Positions 52,501 through 64,000 of a DNA stretch of 64,000 nucleotides are shown piece after piece. A program made the translations under genes and the position numbers. Origin of the DNA: Ascaris suum (taxonomy: Eukaryota; Nematoda; Chromadorea; Rhabditida; Ascarididae); the NCBI GenBank assembly GCA_013433145.1, contig CM024168.1:14128868-14192867 (forward strand), written 5' to 3'. The notes under the pieces were generated by a model. The model was not told the origin of the DNA. It saw only the letters and a list, made by a program, of their open reading frames with translations, and did not search any database. The first letter of the stretch is position 1; each line of letters begins with the position of its first letter.

Positions 52501-54720
52501 GGTATCGTTGTTTTACAGGATGAAGATTTTCGAGAACCTTCGTAACATTCCTCACGCACCGAGTGTTCAAATGCAACGTATGTGTTCTGTTTTTATTTGA
52601 TTCGTTCATTTCTTCGTTCGTTTCGATATGTCAGTGAATGCTTTGAGGATTGTTGAAGGGCTTCATGCATAAAAGTTGAGGTTTTTTAGAGAGGAATTAA
52701 CGGAATGTGGAAGTTATACAGTGCACTGTAATTATATTTTGGAGAAATATGTGTTACATTAATATTAAATTATAGGGGATTCTATATTTTATAACAGTTA
52801 ATGGGAACGTTCTATGATGGAAGCGGGTGTTTAGTGACGGATATGCCTGAATGCCTGTTTGTATATGTTGTCTTGTGATCGCAGGTTCGACCTGACCTGT
52901 AGGTCAGGTCGAACTTGAGATACAAGCAAATTGAGGTGAAATATCGTGAATAGGAGTGTTCTAAGAGCCCAGTGGTATCCCCATAGCAATTTAGCATGTG
53001 CTTTATTGTTTGTGTTATATCGCTGAACATTCCACTTCTTATAATCAAGTTCTGTATGAACAGCGAGTATTCAAATCTTATGCGCTGTTGCATAATCGAG
53101 GCATGATTTAAGCCTTCTGCAAAAACTTTGCTATGATTTAAGCGGTCGAGTTTGTTTTTTCCCCTCCGATAATAGAGTTAACTATAAGTGAAAATGTTCT
53201 GCAGAATTGTGTATTATGTTGGCACGTTTCCAGAATAGTATTAAATTTGCATATGTTTTTTCAGCAATAAAGGACGACAGTATTGAGTTGGTGGAAGATA
53301 GCGTTGCTCGAGATAGTGCCAATCCGGATCGGCGATTTTCCAGTAACTCTCCTTTTTCATATTTTGTCATAAAATTAAGCACCGTTAAGGTTGTGGAACG
53401 AATCGAAGAAATATCAGAAAGTGACGTAAATAGTTAAGCGATGACGTTCTTTTTATTTCCTACAGAGTGGAATATGAGGTTATGCACTGAAAATGGGATG
53501 TCTTTATTGCCTTTATATGGCTGCTGATCGGTTATCAGATTGCACCCTTTACTCTATGGAAGGGAGAGCGGGGCGGCAAACGTTACTGCGTAGTATTTTT
53601 CGTCGAATGTAATGTAAAACTAAATCATGCAACGAGAGTTCAAATGAACTTTCAAACGCTCAATGCCCTCTTCACTTTGTTTTTCTAACGTTTCCATTTG
53701 TTGTTACAATTTTATTATTATTATTCGATTTTGAAGGTTTTTCCAATAATAGACCAATCGATATTTTCCTAAATACGATAGGTTGCAGTTCGGGATAGCG
53801 ATAAGATGATAGAAGACGAGGGTGAATTTTACGATGGCGAGAAAGAGGGTGGTGATCATCGAAATGAACAGTGTTATAAGAGGGCAGCAGAGCATCCGGT
53901 CGCCGAAGATGTTATGGTCAAGAAGGGTCGCACAGAAATGCGTGTTGCCGAGCAGACGTAAGTTTACAATTGACTTGAGAATAGAGTTGTTTTGGCCGGA
54001 ATATTTTTCAGGCTGAAATAGGTTCGGCATGAAGATGGAGATTTTTGGAAGGATTGTGCAGAGGAATTGTCTGGGAGGGAAGAGGGGGATTGGTTAAGAA
54101 CATGAGATATATAGATATAGTCGAAGGCTGCTTTTACGTTTTTCATGCAGCACGTTGTTATTTGTACTGCATCATCTGCATGATGTACAACCTTCCATTT
54201 TTATTGGCCATATATATTTGATAGGCGTAAGCTTTGCAACGGGCTTTTCGCAAGTAGAGAAAAAGAAGGAGGAAAAAGTCAGGTACTTCTTCACTGGCTT
54301 TCTACCTAGAAGCATGCAGCGATCGAAGGAAAGAAGCGTTTGGTGGTAGGGCATAATCCTGTGAGAGGGAGATCGGTACTTAAGAGAATTTAAGGTGCCT
54401 TTTCGTTCAGTTGTTTCGAGTAGGGTGTGTAATCGCCGATGTTTGTGTTTTTAGGTAATGTCGCAGCTGAAACAATGCGATCGTTGGGCACATATGGGTG
54501 ACTGTGGGAAATGGCCGTAAAGAGGCCAATTCCTAGGGCCTGTAGACCTCTCTCACGCCCCCTCCGTCCCCCATCCCTTTCCTCTTCCTTTATCTCTTCG
54601 AACAAGAGAAATTTGTAGGTGCGTCCGCGTGATTTTCCTTACATCGATTAATGTCGAATTCAAATTTACTAAACTTTTTGCAGGCATTCGACTGAGAGTC
54701 CGGCTAAAGAGACTGCATAA
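43545..54720 (+). CDS. hda-1: Class I histone deacetylase (HDAC1/HDA-1)
   Basis: Fourteen exons: 43545-43593, 44911-45023, 45747-45864, 46410-46484, 47160-47308, 48464-48595, 49039-49143, 49957-50053, 50524-50664, 51495-51603, 52519-52577, 53265-53342, 53789-53957, 54684-54720. All phases agree; 476 residues (human HDAC1 482). The catalytic domain numbers exactly as human HDAC1: His140/His141 ([14 protein letters not shown]), Asp174, Asp176, His178 ([10 protein letters not shown]), Asp264 (QCGADSL) and Tyr303 (GGGGYT), so the zinc site and charge relay are intact. The inositol-phosphate contacts Lys31, Arg270 and Arg306 are also present, pointing to work inside corepressor complexes (NuRD, Sin3, CoREST types). 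[25 protein letters not shown] sequence and the acidic/basic tail with [11 protein letters not shown] favour HDAC1/2 over HDAC3/8. It removes acetyl groups from histone tails in the nucleus. The acceptor of exon 7 is TTTGAG, which is unusual. Confidence 0.98.
45170..45190 (+). repeat. Quadruplex-type G-rich stretch
   Basis: Runs of 5, 5 and 7 G separated by single A in intron 2 of the histone deacetylase gene, on the sense strand. The run of 7 can supply two G triplets, meeting the four-run rule. Confidence 0.75.
46863..46877 (+). repeat. C homopolymer (15)
   Basis: 15-C run in intron 4 of the histone deacetylase gene; the G-rich strand is the template strand. Confidence 0.95.
52885..52914. 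repeat. 30-base palindrome with AGGTCA half-sites
   Basis: Two perfect 14-base arms around a GT spacer (52899-52900) in intron 11 of the histone deacetylase gene. The centre reads TGACCT-GT-AGGTCA, an everted repeat of the nuclear-receptor half-site; AGGTCGAAC completes the right arm. Confidence 0.9.
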
Positions 54721-57700
54721 GAGCAGTGCTCCTATGTGACAGTGTAGTCGAGGCCGCCGGGATTTGTCTCTTCAGAAGTGTTCCTTCATCGCGTCGAGGG
54801 GTTGTTGTTCAAAGAAGGATATCAAAATGGAGGTGGGGAGGGGTATTTATTATTGTTTTTGATGAGGGGAATGCATTTTTTAGTATTTGGTGTTTTTTTT
54901 TTGATAACTTACTGTACAAACTCTATGGCTGTTTCTTGTATGGAACTCTATGATCTTTTGAAATTTGTTGTCAATTATCTTTGTGTTGTGAAGTACGCAT
55001 GTATGATTAGTTGATTTCATAAGCATTTAGATTGAAGAGTTTGAAGTGTTCGATGACTTGTGTGGTAAAAATCTGAATACCTCATCATCGTACCCAGGTG
55101 CGGCTTAGATCACCACTGCACCTGGTGGGAGTAGAGGTAAAATTATTGGCACACGAATTTTAGCAGATAGTAACAGAGGTTCCTCTTTTATTTTAAGCCT
55201 TAGAGCAGTGTTTGTTGGTATTATCAGCTTAGTTTTAGTGTCTCATCAGCCTCCTTGTTATGCAAATAGCGGTCTCCTTAACATGGATTATTGAATATTA
55301 CCGCTGATATATGCCTTTGTTATGAATAGTTGTAAGAAAGGAGGGTGAATATTGATGCGAATATGGCGTATCCGGGAGGAACAAAATTTCGAGTTTAATC
55401 TCTAAGGTTCTTTTCTGAGGAGTTGAACAGGATAGAAAGGTTTGTAGGTTGTGGTGGCATTCATTCAGTGTTTTTGGTCGTTAGTCAATCGTTTCGAGCA
55501 CACGTTCATCCGCAGGCTTGCAGCTCAAAAGAGGAGCTGTTGAATTAATCCTATTCTCATCCGTTCCATATTTTTAAGGAAAACATGTGAAGGGTTCTTC
55601 TTCCCTTTCCTACTGACCCTCCGTGTCGTTTCGTTCCCGCACCATCTCTCCGTGTAAATGTCCTACCGCATACCTGTTAAGGGGGTTGCTTGAAGTGTTA
55701 TTGACGTTGTTTTGCACAGTGGTCTCACTTTTCTTTTGATTTGTCCACATAACTTGTTGAATTGCTATGTTATCCATACATTTATAAGTTATGCTCGAAT
55801 GATCATGTGTACCGAACCACGGCACTGTTTTAATTTTGGCGCTTTATTTCCTTGGGAATGATAGTTTTATTCTCTAAGAAAGGCAAAATTCTTTCTCTAA
55901 GGGGTGGAGGGAAGAAGGGTAATTTCTGGCTGACGAGTCTTTGCGTAGCATTTCAGTCGTATAAAGAACGGTTTAAAAAGCAGGTTGGTTTGTTCTCGTA
56001 GCCTAACCACAGCCTTTCGTGTTCGTTGCGTTCGTTGATAGATTCGTTGATCAGTATGTTGGTTGGAGGCGATGTTCACACTGCCCCGTGTGCTTGCTCT
56101 GTTACGACTTGTGATGATCCAGGTGAGGTTGGTACGTTGGGAGTCAGGTGATTACTGCTTCCTTCTATATTCCAAGGTAGTTAAACGAGTGTTGCTTTTG
56201 ATCTTGATCGTGTCTCTTGAATCATTTCACATCGGGAGCTTTCTTATCAATAGCCTTGGCAAAGAATCGCGAAATTATCTGTAAAAATGAAATATTCAGC
56301 GATAACAGTGCTGTGGTGGAGGTAGTCTGCAGTTGACTAGGAGATCTAGGAGATGGAGGCAGTAGTTGATTTCAGGAGTCCCTCCCGCACCGGTTTAATC
56401 ACCGGATAATGCATTTCGCAAAGGTTTATGAGGTAACCGCTCCACCTTGGTGTACCTGTAATGCATCATTTTAGAAATGTGTATTGTTAATATTGCCTTG
56501 TTGTAATTGCGTTATGTTTTCAAGTGTTGTTTCAGTGTAATAATCAAAGGCTGTCAGCCGATGTCGCGTATCAGAAGAGGAGAGCGGTGAAGTTGATCCA
56601 TCTTTTCTATTCATTATGTTATGTGGATCGGTCCAAGGCTATCTTTGCATATTTTAGCTCATATAAAATTGGAGAGTGAATAATTCGGCGAGTATTGGCT
56701 ATTCTGCTTCAACTTTGCCCTTTACTCGAACCAAATAACCATTCCTAATCGTTGTTCAGAGCTTGACTGCGATGAACGTACGCGTCGGGTTGTCTGATGG
56801 CCGGAGCGTATGCGAGCCGGTGGGCTCCGATTCCACAGCGATGAGCGTGGCATTTGTTATATTGTACCGCTTGCTTACCTGTATGTGTCTGTCTCATCAC
56901 ATTATAGGGCTAGGCTATGGCCAAATACTTCCACGGAAGTTCACGTCGAATCACCTTTTTTCCTCATCAGCGATCGATGTGCTTGTTTTGATCTATTGTG
57001 GTATGCATGATAGAATGTCACATTCACTCAGTTGTTCATTTCGCATAAAATCGTTTCGGATGCTTGTTGTTCTTCTTTTATATGGTTGTTGAATACCGCG
57101 GCGCTTCCAATTACTTAATGATCTTTCGAGTTTGTATGTCGATTTTTGTAGTGTTGTTTGTTTTTGCTGACCACTTTTATAGTGCGTGTGTGTGTGTTTT
57201 GCTGACCAATGGTCATTTTAGAGTAGTAGGATCATCTCTATAGGTCACTCGATGGAGGACTGGTTGAAGAGGAAAACGAGACGCAAATGGCGGATTCGAT
57301 TTTTGAATGAGATAAGATTTGTTTTTGAGGTGACTTGTATTTTGTAAATCAGCACAGCGTGCAGACGCGATCGCTGGTCATTCGGTTGCGTTAGTTTAGA
57401 TGTGGAAGTCGGAGTGACTCTGACGGCTTTGAGATCCCCGGATTTTTTTGATGAGTTTCGGATCTACTGTCAGGATGCATTGTTAGGAGGTGAGGGAGGT
57501 ACCAGGTATCTGCAAATTGCTACCCACGGTTGCATAAATTGTGAATCTCAGTGGCATGGCGACAGCGATCGCTCCTAGAATCACAGCTCTCTTTTGATTG
57601 GGAGAGGGGAAGTCAGTTCCTGCTCCATCCGTCTCGTTGACCCGGAACGTCGTTATGGTACTTTTGCGGATCACCGATCTTTCCCGCTTAGTGGAATTCA

Positions 57701-58494
57701 AATTTTGCCGCGAAATCTGAAATCCCATTTGGATCTCATCCAAATTTGGTTGTGGTGTAGAATTTCGTACATTTTCGCAGTATCTTTTTAAACGTCCGCG
57801 ATCCTATGGAGGTGGGTTTATCTCGGGATGGGACAGACTTGGGGGTTATGTTATTCATGTTGGGTACATCGAGGTATGCGTCAACTCCGGTCACTCGATC
57901 GGCAGGTCTCATAAATTACCGCCGGATAATGTGCTCACATCTCGCCGACCCGACCGATTGTGCAATGAGCCTCCAAGCAAAATGAATGGAATTTTCTTAG
58001 CACAGTCTCCGTATTCACTCGCAGTTGGTAGGTCAGCCTAATATGTGATGTGTGGTGTGTTGTTGATTTTTAATCTCGAACTCCGACAATTTTCAAGTTG
58101 GAGATGCTCGACACACAGAGACGGACAGACGCACAGATGTGCTTGCGGGTACGGCTTTGTAATATGCATTTGCGAGACGAAGCCGCTGTTTGCAAACGAT
58201 TTTAGCAAAAAGTTCGGAAGTGGTTCTTTGCAAACGATTGAGAGTGAGGTTCTTGGCGAGCTCTTTCCGATATCAATCAACGATGGTGTTGTAACTCTCG
58301 ATGCTAAAGCGGAAATGTGGAGGAATCTATTTTTGCAGCGTTTTCCAGATGCGTTGTTTCTTTTAGGAAGAGGACTGTTTCGAGGCAGAGTGGTACAGAA
58401 CTGTTTGAACCATCAGGTTGGGGGTAGCAGGAGCTTTGGAAAACTCCGGAGTTGGTGCTGAGAAATGTGACAGTTCTGTAGCTCTTTCTTCTTT

Positions 58495-58541
58495 TATTAG
58501 GCTATTTTGCCCACATGTAGTGTGGGCAAGATAGCTTAATA
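58495..58541 (+). repeat. 21-bp RNA-type hairpin
   Basis: Arms 58495-58515 and 58521-58541 pair over all 21 positions around a TGTAG loop; the only two non-Watson-Crick positions are G-U wobbles if read as plus-strand RNA. It lies about 550 bases before the mago nashi ATG. Confidence 0.85.
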
Positions 58542-59077
58542 TGCCACACTGTATATGGGCATTTCTCGTCTCAGTTGCAGTTCGGACCAGTCCTTATCAT
58601 TCTTTTCCCGAATGTTCTGTGACAGAGTACTCGATTTTGCTCGATGAACGTGAAACACCAAAGTGGTGATGTGGAGGTGGTGTGCACACTATAGGTTTAT
58701 GTACACCTGATGAGGAGAAAGAGGAGGGGAGGTAATGTTAGGACTCTAGCAAGGTATAATGTTCGCTGGAATTGAAGCGAAATTTACGTGTATAATGTTT
58801 ACTGTCAAGATTTAATGCTCATAATATGTCAACTCATGAATTGCTTATTTTCCATGTGAATTATTTGGACTATAAAGCTCGAACTGTATGGATTTTGTTG
58901 GATTATTGCTTCACAGGAACTTTTCCACCTTATAGGGGAGGGGGGGACGGGACTGATCGACGTGCACCAGTGAAATATCATGCCGTCGAAATAACTGTAG
59001 CTTTTGTCTATGAAATTGTTGTGTTCTTCGCGAGCGTTTCAACTTGTTTGATGTGGCAACATGCTCGCCATTTGTTC

Positions 59078-59086
59078 CTCTCACAG
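59078..59086 (+). promoter_or_regulatory. Candidate spliced-leader acceptor of mago nashi
   Basis: CTCTCACAG abuts the ATG at 59087 with no intervening base, as in many trans-spliced nematode genes. The frame stays open upstream to 58826, but those residues have no counterpart in the family. Confidence 0.55.
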
Positions 59087-60406
59087 ATGCCAACTGAAAA
59101 GAACGATGATTTTTATCTTCGCTACTATGTCGGTCACAAAGGCAAATTTGGACACGAGTTCCTCGAGTTCGAGTTCCGACCGGATGGCAAGTTGCGCTAT
59201 GCGAATAATAGCCAATATAAGAACGATACGCTGATCCGTAAGGAAGCGTACGTCAGCAAATTGGTCATGGACGAGTTGAAACGTATTGTCGATGACTCTG
59301 AAATCATGCGGGTACGTTGCTGTCCTATCTGCGACTTCCATAGGACAAGGGCAGAGGCGATTTTCATTATTATCTCGTTGAAAAAATGATTTATATTCGT
59401 GAAAAAATAGGTCTTCAATTTTATTTTTTATCTTCACCGACGTGCTCACTCGCTTTCAGTTTTCGCAGAGAAAAAAATTCTCTTGGAAAAATTTACTGAG
59501 GTATGAAAGGCTTTTCTGATAAAGTGCCAGGAGTGGTCTCCTCCAACCTCTTTAGACCCTCGAATGAAACGGCTCGATAATTTCTTGCAAGAGAGAGGGA
59601 GAAGGTAGGGTTTATTGGGAGAACCTAGTTACGAGTGAAGGTGAATATTTTTGAAAACAATTATTGCAGCATAATTATATTGTTTGACACTTTTGAGGCA
59701 CAGGAAGGGCATGAACGGGGTCGTTATTGTTTCTCACTTTTGGACGTGAGCATCCCAAACCCAGGATGTGCGTTTTGGAAGAGAGGGGAATGGATTCCGC
59801 GAGCGCTGTAACGTGTATTGCTGCGGTATTTCAGGAAGACGACGAAACGTGGCCAGAACCGGACCGAGTTGGACGTCAAGAACTCGAGATCTTGTACAAT
59901 GATGAGCACATCTCCTTCACAACCAGGTAATACACTTAGCACTCAGTAGAGCGCCTTTCTGTATGTTATACGGTTCTGTTTTCCTAGTCCTTTTGCGTGT
60001 GGTCTTTTTATGTGTCGAGTTTTTGAGATTTCATTGATGAAAAGTGCAAGCAGATCGCTACGGCGATGGAAATGAGCCGTAGCGTCGTTACGTTTTTAGC
60101 AAGGCTGTAGCCTAGTGACTAATCCCGAGTGCGCATATTGCGTCCAGTTGCTAGTTGGTGAGCGGAAAGCCAAAATCGCTTCTCTTTTGCATTGCTCCAT
60201 CTGGCGAAAGTTACAGGGAAGTGCGCTTCGAAGCGAAAATTTTTTAAAGGAGCAATAATAATACTTTCAGTAAAATCGGTTCGGCAGCAGACGTCAACAA
60301 TAGCAAGGATCCGGAAGGTCTACGATCGTTTTACTATCTTGTGCAGGATCTGAAGTGCTTGGTGTTCTCGTTGATTGGAATGCACTTCAAAATAAAGCCC
60401 ATCTAA
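59087..60406 (+). CDS. mag-1: Mago nashi, exon junction complex core subunit
   Basis: Three exons, 59087-59311, 59835-59926 and 60271-60406, in phase, give 150 residues (human MAGOH 146). The sequence is almost the family consensus: [37 protein letters not shown], then [36 protein letters not shown] and the terminal HFKIKPI. The family pairs with Y14/RBM8A and locks eIF4A3 onto spliced mRNA about 20-24 bases upstream of exon junctions, acting in mRNA localisation, translation and quality control; in C. elegans mag-1 affects germline sex determination. The start matches the conserved N-terminus and follows a CACAG. A few substitutions sit in the variable N-terminus and around [13 protein letters not shown]. 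There is little doubt about identity. Confidence 0.98.
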
Positions 60407-61055
60407 GGCATTCTTGAAGCAACTCTTGATTCTTTTGTCCTCTTCTTCCTCATTTTATTTCTCAGTCTAAAGTGGGAAGTTTTATCTCTTTCGCGATGAA
60501 GAATGCATAAATTCTTTCTATTTGGTTCGATAATTTCAATGATCGACTTATCGATTCTCCAATTTTCGTTTATAAATGATTTGGTTATCTTGTTGGTTAA
60601 TTCTTTTTTTTTTTTGTTTCCTAAACGTTTCAGTGTTCTTTTTACGTTATTTTATCGCAACTGAAAGAAGGTTGGGGCAAAAACAGGCGATGAGAAATGA
60701 ATTCCATCGTTGCACTACAGGTAGTGAGTGATTTCGACAGCAGTAAGAAGGAAAGTGTTTTCTCGCCTCAGTGCTTTCATCTGAAGGCGTCTTTCATGAG
60801 CGGTTAGGGAAAAGCAAAAGAGGGTTTTCGTTTTAGCTTCCTCATTTTGGAAGCTGCATTTTCCTTCTCAGTGGATGTTGATTTCCGCTCTGTTGGCATT
60901 AGGAGCGTTTTGAACCATCAACACTGAATGTATCATAATAAGGAGTTAATGCTGTATGAGGCACGCCTTTGGATGACGCTCTACCTTACACATTTGAGCA
61001 CGAAGTTGTTATTTTTTATGCCTCAATGTGTGTAATGTTTTGTTGTCTTTATTCC

Positions 61056-61061
61056 AATAAA
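61056..61061 (+). terminator. Possible polyadenylation signal of mago nashi
   Basis: AATAAA following TGTTTTGTTGTC, about 650 bases after the mago nashi stop. Distance is long; chosen by sequence alone. Confidence 0.25.
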
Positions 61062-61248
61062 TCAGTGATTGCTTCTGTTTCAGTAGAATTGTATAACACT
61101 GAGACGCGACGTCGTTGTTGGATCGGTGGAAAATAACTCTAAAATGGTTATACATTGTGCTGTGATTCGGAGCCATCAACGGAAAATTGCTATCCCCACC
61201 GCTTTGGTCGAGAGATTTTTAGTGTTTCTTGAGGTCAGGTTTTTTGCA

Positions 61249-61337
61249 GACTAGGATCAGAGGAGCGGTTTAGTTACTGGGTCGGATTTTTAACTTCGCG
61301 GGGACCAGGATCGGAGGGGCAGTGCAGTCACCGGAAC
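61249..61337. repeat. Diverged tandem duplication, 54-base period
   Basis: GACTAGGATCAGAGGAGCGG at 61249 and GACCAGGATCGGAGGGGCAG at 61303 are two copies of a segment of about 35 bases, differing at roughly a quarter of positions. Confidence 0.6.
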
Positions 61338-61550
61338 CTTTTGGTCTAGTAATAGCACGGTTTGAAAGAACTTTCGCTCTAAAGAGCGATTTTTGAAACG
61401 TTCTGCTTTTCGTCTCATTCGTTGTTTTTGATGGCGAGTCTAACCAGTAAAGGTATACGTTGCTCGTGAATCGAGTATTTCCCTGACCCGTTTGGCTGTT
61501 TACTGTGGTGGACGGGATGGGGTTTCGTAATTTCTAGGGAAAGTCTCGGC

Positions 61551-61609
61551 AATATCTTCTAATATAAATTTCTTCAAACCGTATCTTCTAATATGGGTTT
61601 CTTCAAACC
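61551..61609. repeat. Tandem duplication, about 29-30 bases, two copies
   Basis: TATCTTCTAATAT followed by TTTCTTCAAACC occurs twice back to back, with only a few differences between copies. Confidence 0.85.
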
Positions 61610-64000
61610 AGTCGTGGACGAGGTCGTGGTCATTCTCCAGCGAGGTCCTGAGCTTAGACACCGACAAGCTTGTTGCGAAAGCTTTTAATTTGGTTTAAAG
61701 CTGCCAAGCCGTATGACATATATTTTGCGAGTAAGACGAGGTTGCCATGGGTGCAGGATGGGCGTCGTGATCGTTGAGGTGATAAAAAAATGATAGCAAG
61801 TTGTGAAGCAACATTTTAGATATGCTATCGGGAAAGCGTAGTATTCTGTCAGGTAAATAGTGAAATGGCAGCATGGCGAGCACCACTGAGATAGTAACGG
61901 CTCATCACCTGTACAGGTGGGGCGCGGTATTGCTGTCGAGTACAATTCGCTTGTTTTCTCTGTCTCTATATTCTGGAGTATTGGTGTAGCGCATCGCTCT
62001 CGAGAGTAATGCCACTTCCTCTTACCCATTTGACTTTTTAGCTCTTTACTTGGAGAACATCTGTTGATTTCGCCATTTTGCTTTTTTTCGAACTTCTCAT
62101 TGCACACTTTAAATTCTCTCAGCTTTCTCGGTCACTACTGAAATATGCTGAGCCAAAGAACTGACAGAGTTGTCGAAGTTACACCTGTATGTGGGTATAT
62201 ATCAGTGCTGGTAAAGATTTTATGCATACGTTAACGAACACGAAGAATAATAGAACTTTGGTCAACAGCAACAATTCGTAATTCCTTCGTTGCACTGTTA
62301 ACTTCAGACGGCATTGCTGAAGTGTTACAAGGTGCGAAGAGGATAGTCCCACCATTCTGGTCTGTTTTAATGCTTAGAACCCCCTCCACCCTCCTCAGTT
62401 CTCTCTTACTATTCAATTAGACCTTGTATTTTTTGTTGGGATTGCTTCCAAGCTAAGTAATGAAAAAATATCGAAGTTAGGAGACTTTATGAAGCAGGGA
62501 TAGAGGAATTTTGTAGTGTAGGACGAGAGAAGCTTCTGGCATTTTTTCCACTTAATCGGGAAGGCATTTATATGAATCCTATAATTTGAAAATATCTCTT
62601 GGAAGGTGCTGTTTTCGGTTTTTTAAAGGCTCACTTAATTTATAGGACTCATATATTGTTCACACCTCAACAATGCGTTAACAACGAAGGATTACATTTT
62701 TCTCTGCATACATACAATGATCTACAAATTAACTTTCAACTAAATCAAGTCGACTTTCAATGTGTCTTTTGAGAATAATTCACTAAATTTTAATAACGCG
62801 TAGCGATTCACTGTGTTCTCAGTCAGCGATGCTTCCGTTATCTTATCTCCCAAGAATGACAGGGAAATTGTTGTTTCTGCGAAAAATAGGGAAATAACCT
62901 ATTCTTATATTTCTCTAATCGATATAACTCAATAGTTTCTCTAATTTTTGAGCTGAATAAATCAGAGAAATTTCACGTAATGGCAGAAAAAAAACATCCA
63001 AATAGCTTTGAATAATCCAAGAACGACAGGAGACCGTGTGATACATTAAGAGGGTATGAAATATTTTCAACAATGAAGAAGCACGCCAGGTGAAATAGCA
63101 CAATATGCGCTTTTGCAATTTTGCTGATCGAATCAATCGATTACAAAAATTGTCAATAAGTAAGGAAAGCGTATGCAGTGATGCAGCGATTTTCAAGCTC
63201 ATTCCACTTCTTACAGTATACAAATGTTCGGAAGAAAGATTCATTTCCTATGAGCCGGTGAATCCCCACATGTGTATAAGTTTCTTTTTTTGCATATTCA
63301 ATTCCCCACAAATTCTCTCAAATTTTATAGATTTGCCTGAAAATTGGTTTGAGGCGACCAACATGTAATTTACACATTAAAATCTAATTCCATTTGAAAC
63401 TACCGGGCAGATTAAAGTATGTGCGCACAGACATGACGTCATCGTAATGCGCTCTGAAAGCAGAAATTCGTAAGAACGCAAAAGAAGTGATATACCATAA
63501 TTCCTTTTTTAAATGGTTTCAATAAGATGTCGGTAGGGAACTTTTTTGGCTCAATCATTTATAGGTTTGATTGATTAAAATGACTTTTAAGTTTTTACTA
63601 TTTGCAATACCTTTCCAGGTTGGCGAATCATATCTACGGATTGGAGGTGCATAGAGATTGGAAAATATAAAGAGCAGCTAAGATAAAACCCGAAAAAAAA
63701 ACGCTTAGCAAATAGGCTGAATTTGAGTTAGGAAGGCAATTCAAGAGAGCCTATAAAACAAGAGGATAGACGGTCAAAGTTTCGTTAAGAGAGAATTTCA
63801 GTCGCTTATTGAATGACATTATTCTGAAATTGTTATTCATAAAACGTGCAAGCGCAGAGCATCATTTAATAGTTAGCTACCTGGCTTAATTATAGTTACC
63901 TGTCTTAATTATATGTCACGGTTCGCACACTATGGCCTGTTGTAGGTGCTCTCATTGTGCAAGGAGATAGCTGAAGATGAAATTAGATCGATGATATTTC

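Larger units (their letters stand above)
54721..59086. other. Intergenic region between hda-1 and mago nashi, no gene recognised
   Basis: 4.4 kb between two plus-strand genes. The longest frame is 138 codons at 58045-58461 (with an ATG, unrecognised; other frames are open on the opposite strand too). A hairpin lies at 58495-58541. I saw no splice-linked series of exons. No AATAAA was noticed in the first kilobase after the histone deacetylase stop. Confidence 0.5.
60407..64000. other. Right-end region, no gene recognised
   Basis: This follows mago nashi and holds its 3' UTR. Open frames (up to 140 codons, minus strand 61685-62107, Cys/Ser/Thr-rich) overlap others and match no family I know. 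It contains two small tandem duplications (61249-61337 and 61551-61609). Exons of a further gene could be hidden here without my recognising them. Confidence 0.45.

Noticed and set aside
58045..58461. 138-codon plus-strand frame before mago nashi
   Set aside because: Length is within the range of chance frames in this window (several of 118-140 codons lie in introns), the opposite strand is also open, and no family is recognisable.
58826..59086. N-terminal extension of mago nashi
   Set aside because: The frame is open upstream, but mago proteins begin just before DFYLRYY and a splice acceptor abuts the ATG at 59087.
59081..59449. 122-codon frame antisense to mago nashi exon 1
   Set aside because: A shadow of the highly conserved coding exon on the other strand.
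60101..60180. tRNA-like boxes after mago nashi exon 2
   Set aside because: A loose A-box resemblance only; I could not draw a cloverleaf, and it sits in an intron of mago nashi.
61685..62107. 140-codon minus-strand frame
   Set aside because: Composition is Cys/Thr/His-rich without domain pattern, nothing splices to it, and another frame overlaps it.

Overview
This window reads as a nematode nuclear genome segment of about 40% GC. It carries six protein-coding genes, all split by spliceosomal introns, and I assembled exon models for each by hand from GT-AG (once GC-AG) splice sites, reading phase and conserved family motifs. Five complete genes start with an ATG lying 0-14 bases after a splice-acceptor-like AG, with no convincing upstream leader exon, which is what spliced-leader trans-splicing in nematodes looks like. 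One gene is an EVA-1-type SUEL-lectin receptor. Introns are mostly 0.3-1.7 kb, long for Caenorhabditis and more like parasitic strongylid-type nematodes; that placement is inference.

Layout, left to right. (1) Before 1-5635, plus strand: the 3' part of an EVA-1-like guidance co-receptor (second SUEL lectin domain, linker, one membrane span, short tail). (2) 5636-10910: no gene recognised. (3) 10911-20859, minus: UTP15, a WD40 subunit of the U3 snoRNP/SSU processome, 13 exons, with an apparent one-base deletion in exon 6. (4) 23016-38182, minus: DDX10/Dbp4, a DEAD-box RNA helicase of the same ribosome-assembly pathway, 16 exons, one with a GC donor. (5) 39679-40528, minus: mitochondrial ATP synthase coupling factor 6, two exons. 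(6) 40529-43544: divergent intergenic region with a 19-G run and a long TA microsatellite. (7) 43545-54720, plus: class I histone deacetylase (HDAC1/HDA-1), 14 exons. (8) 59087-60406, plus: mago nashi, core of the exon junction complex. (9) 60407-64000: no gene recognised, small tandem duplications only.

Functionally the genes are mostly conserved housekeeping ones. DDX10 and UTP15 act in the same process (18S rRNA maturation) and sit head-to-tail on the minus strand behind the ATP synthase gene, so they could be co-transcribed, although the gaps (1.5 and 2.2 kb) are large for an operon.

I found no mobile element with coding capacity, no CRISPR array, no rRNA and no confident tRNA. I do not see a new multi-gene system. 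The most notable items are the UTP15 frameshift, the GC-AG intron, a possible alternative exon in the EVA-1-like gene, a 30-base palindrome made of nuclear-receptor half-sites in a histone deacetylase intron, a 21-bp hairpin upstream of mago nashi, and repeated 12-19-base C/G runs.
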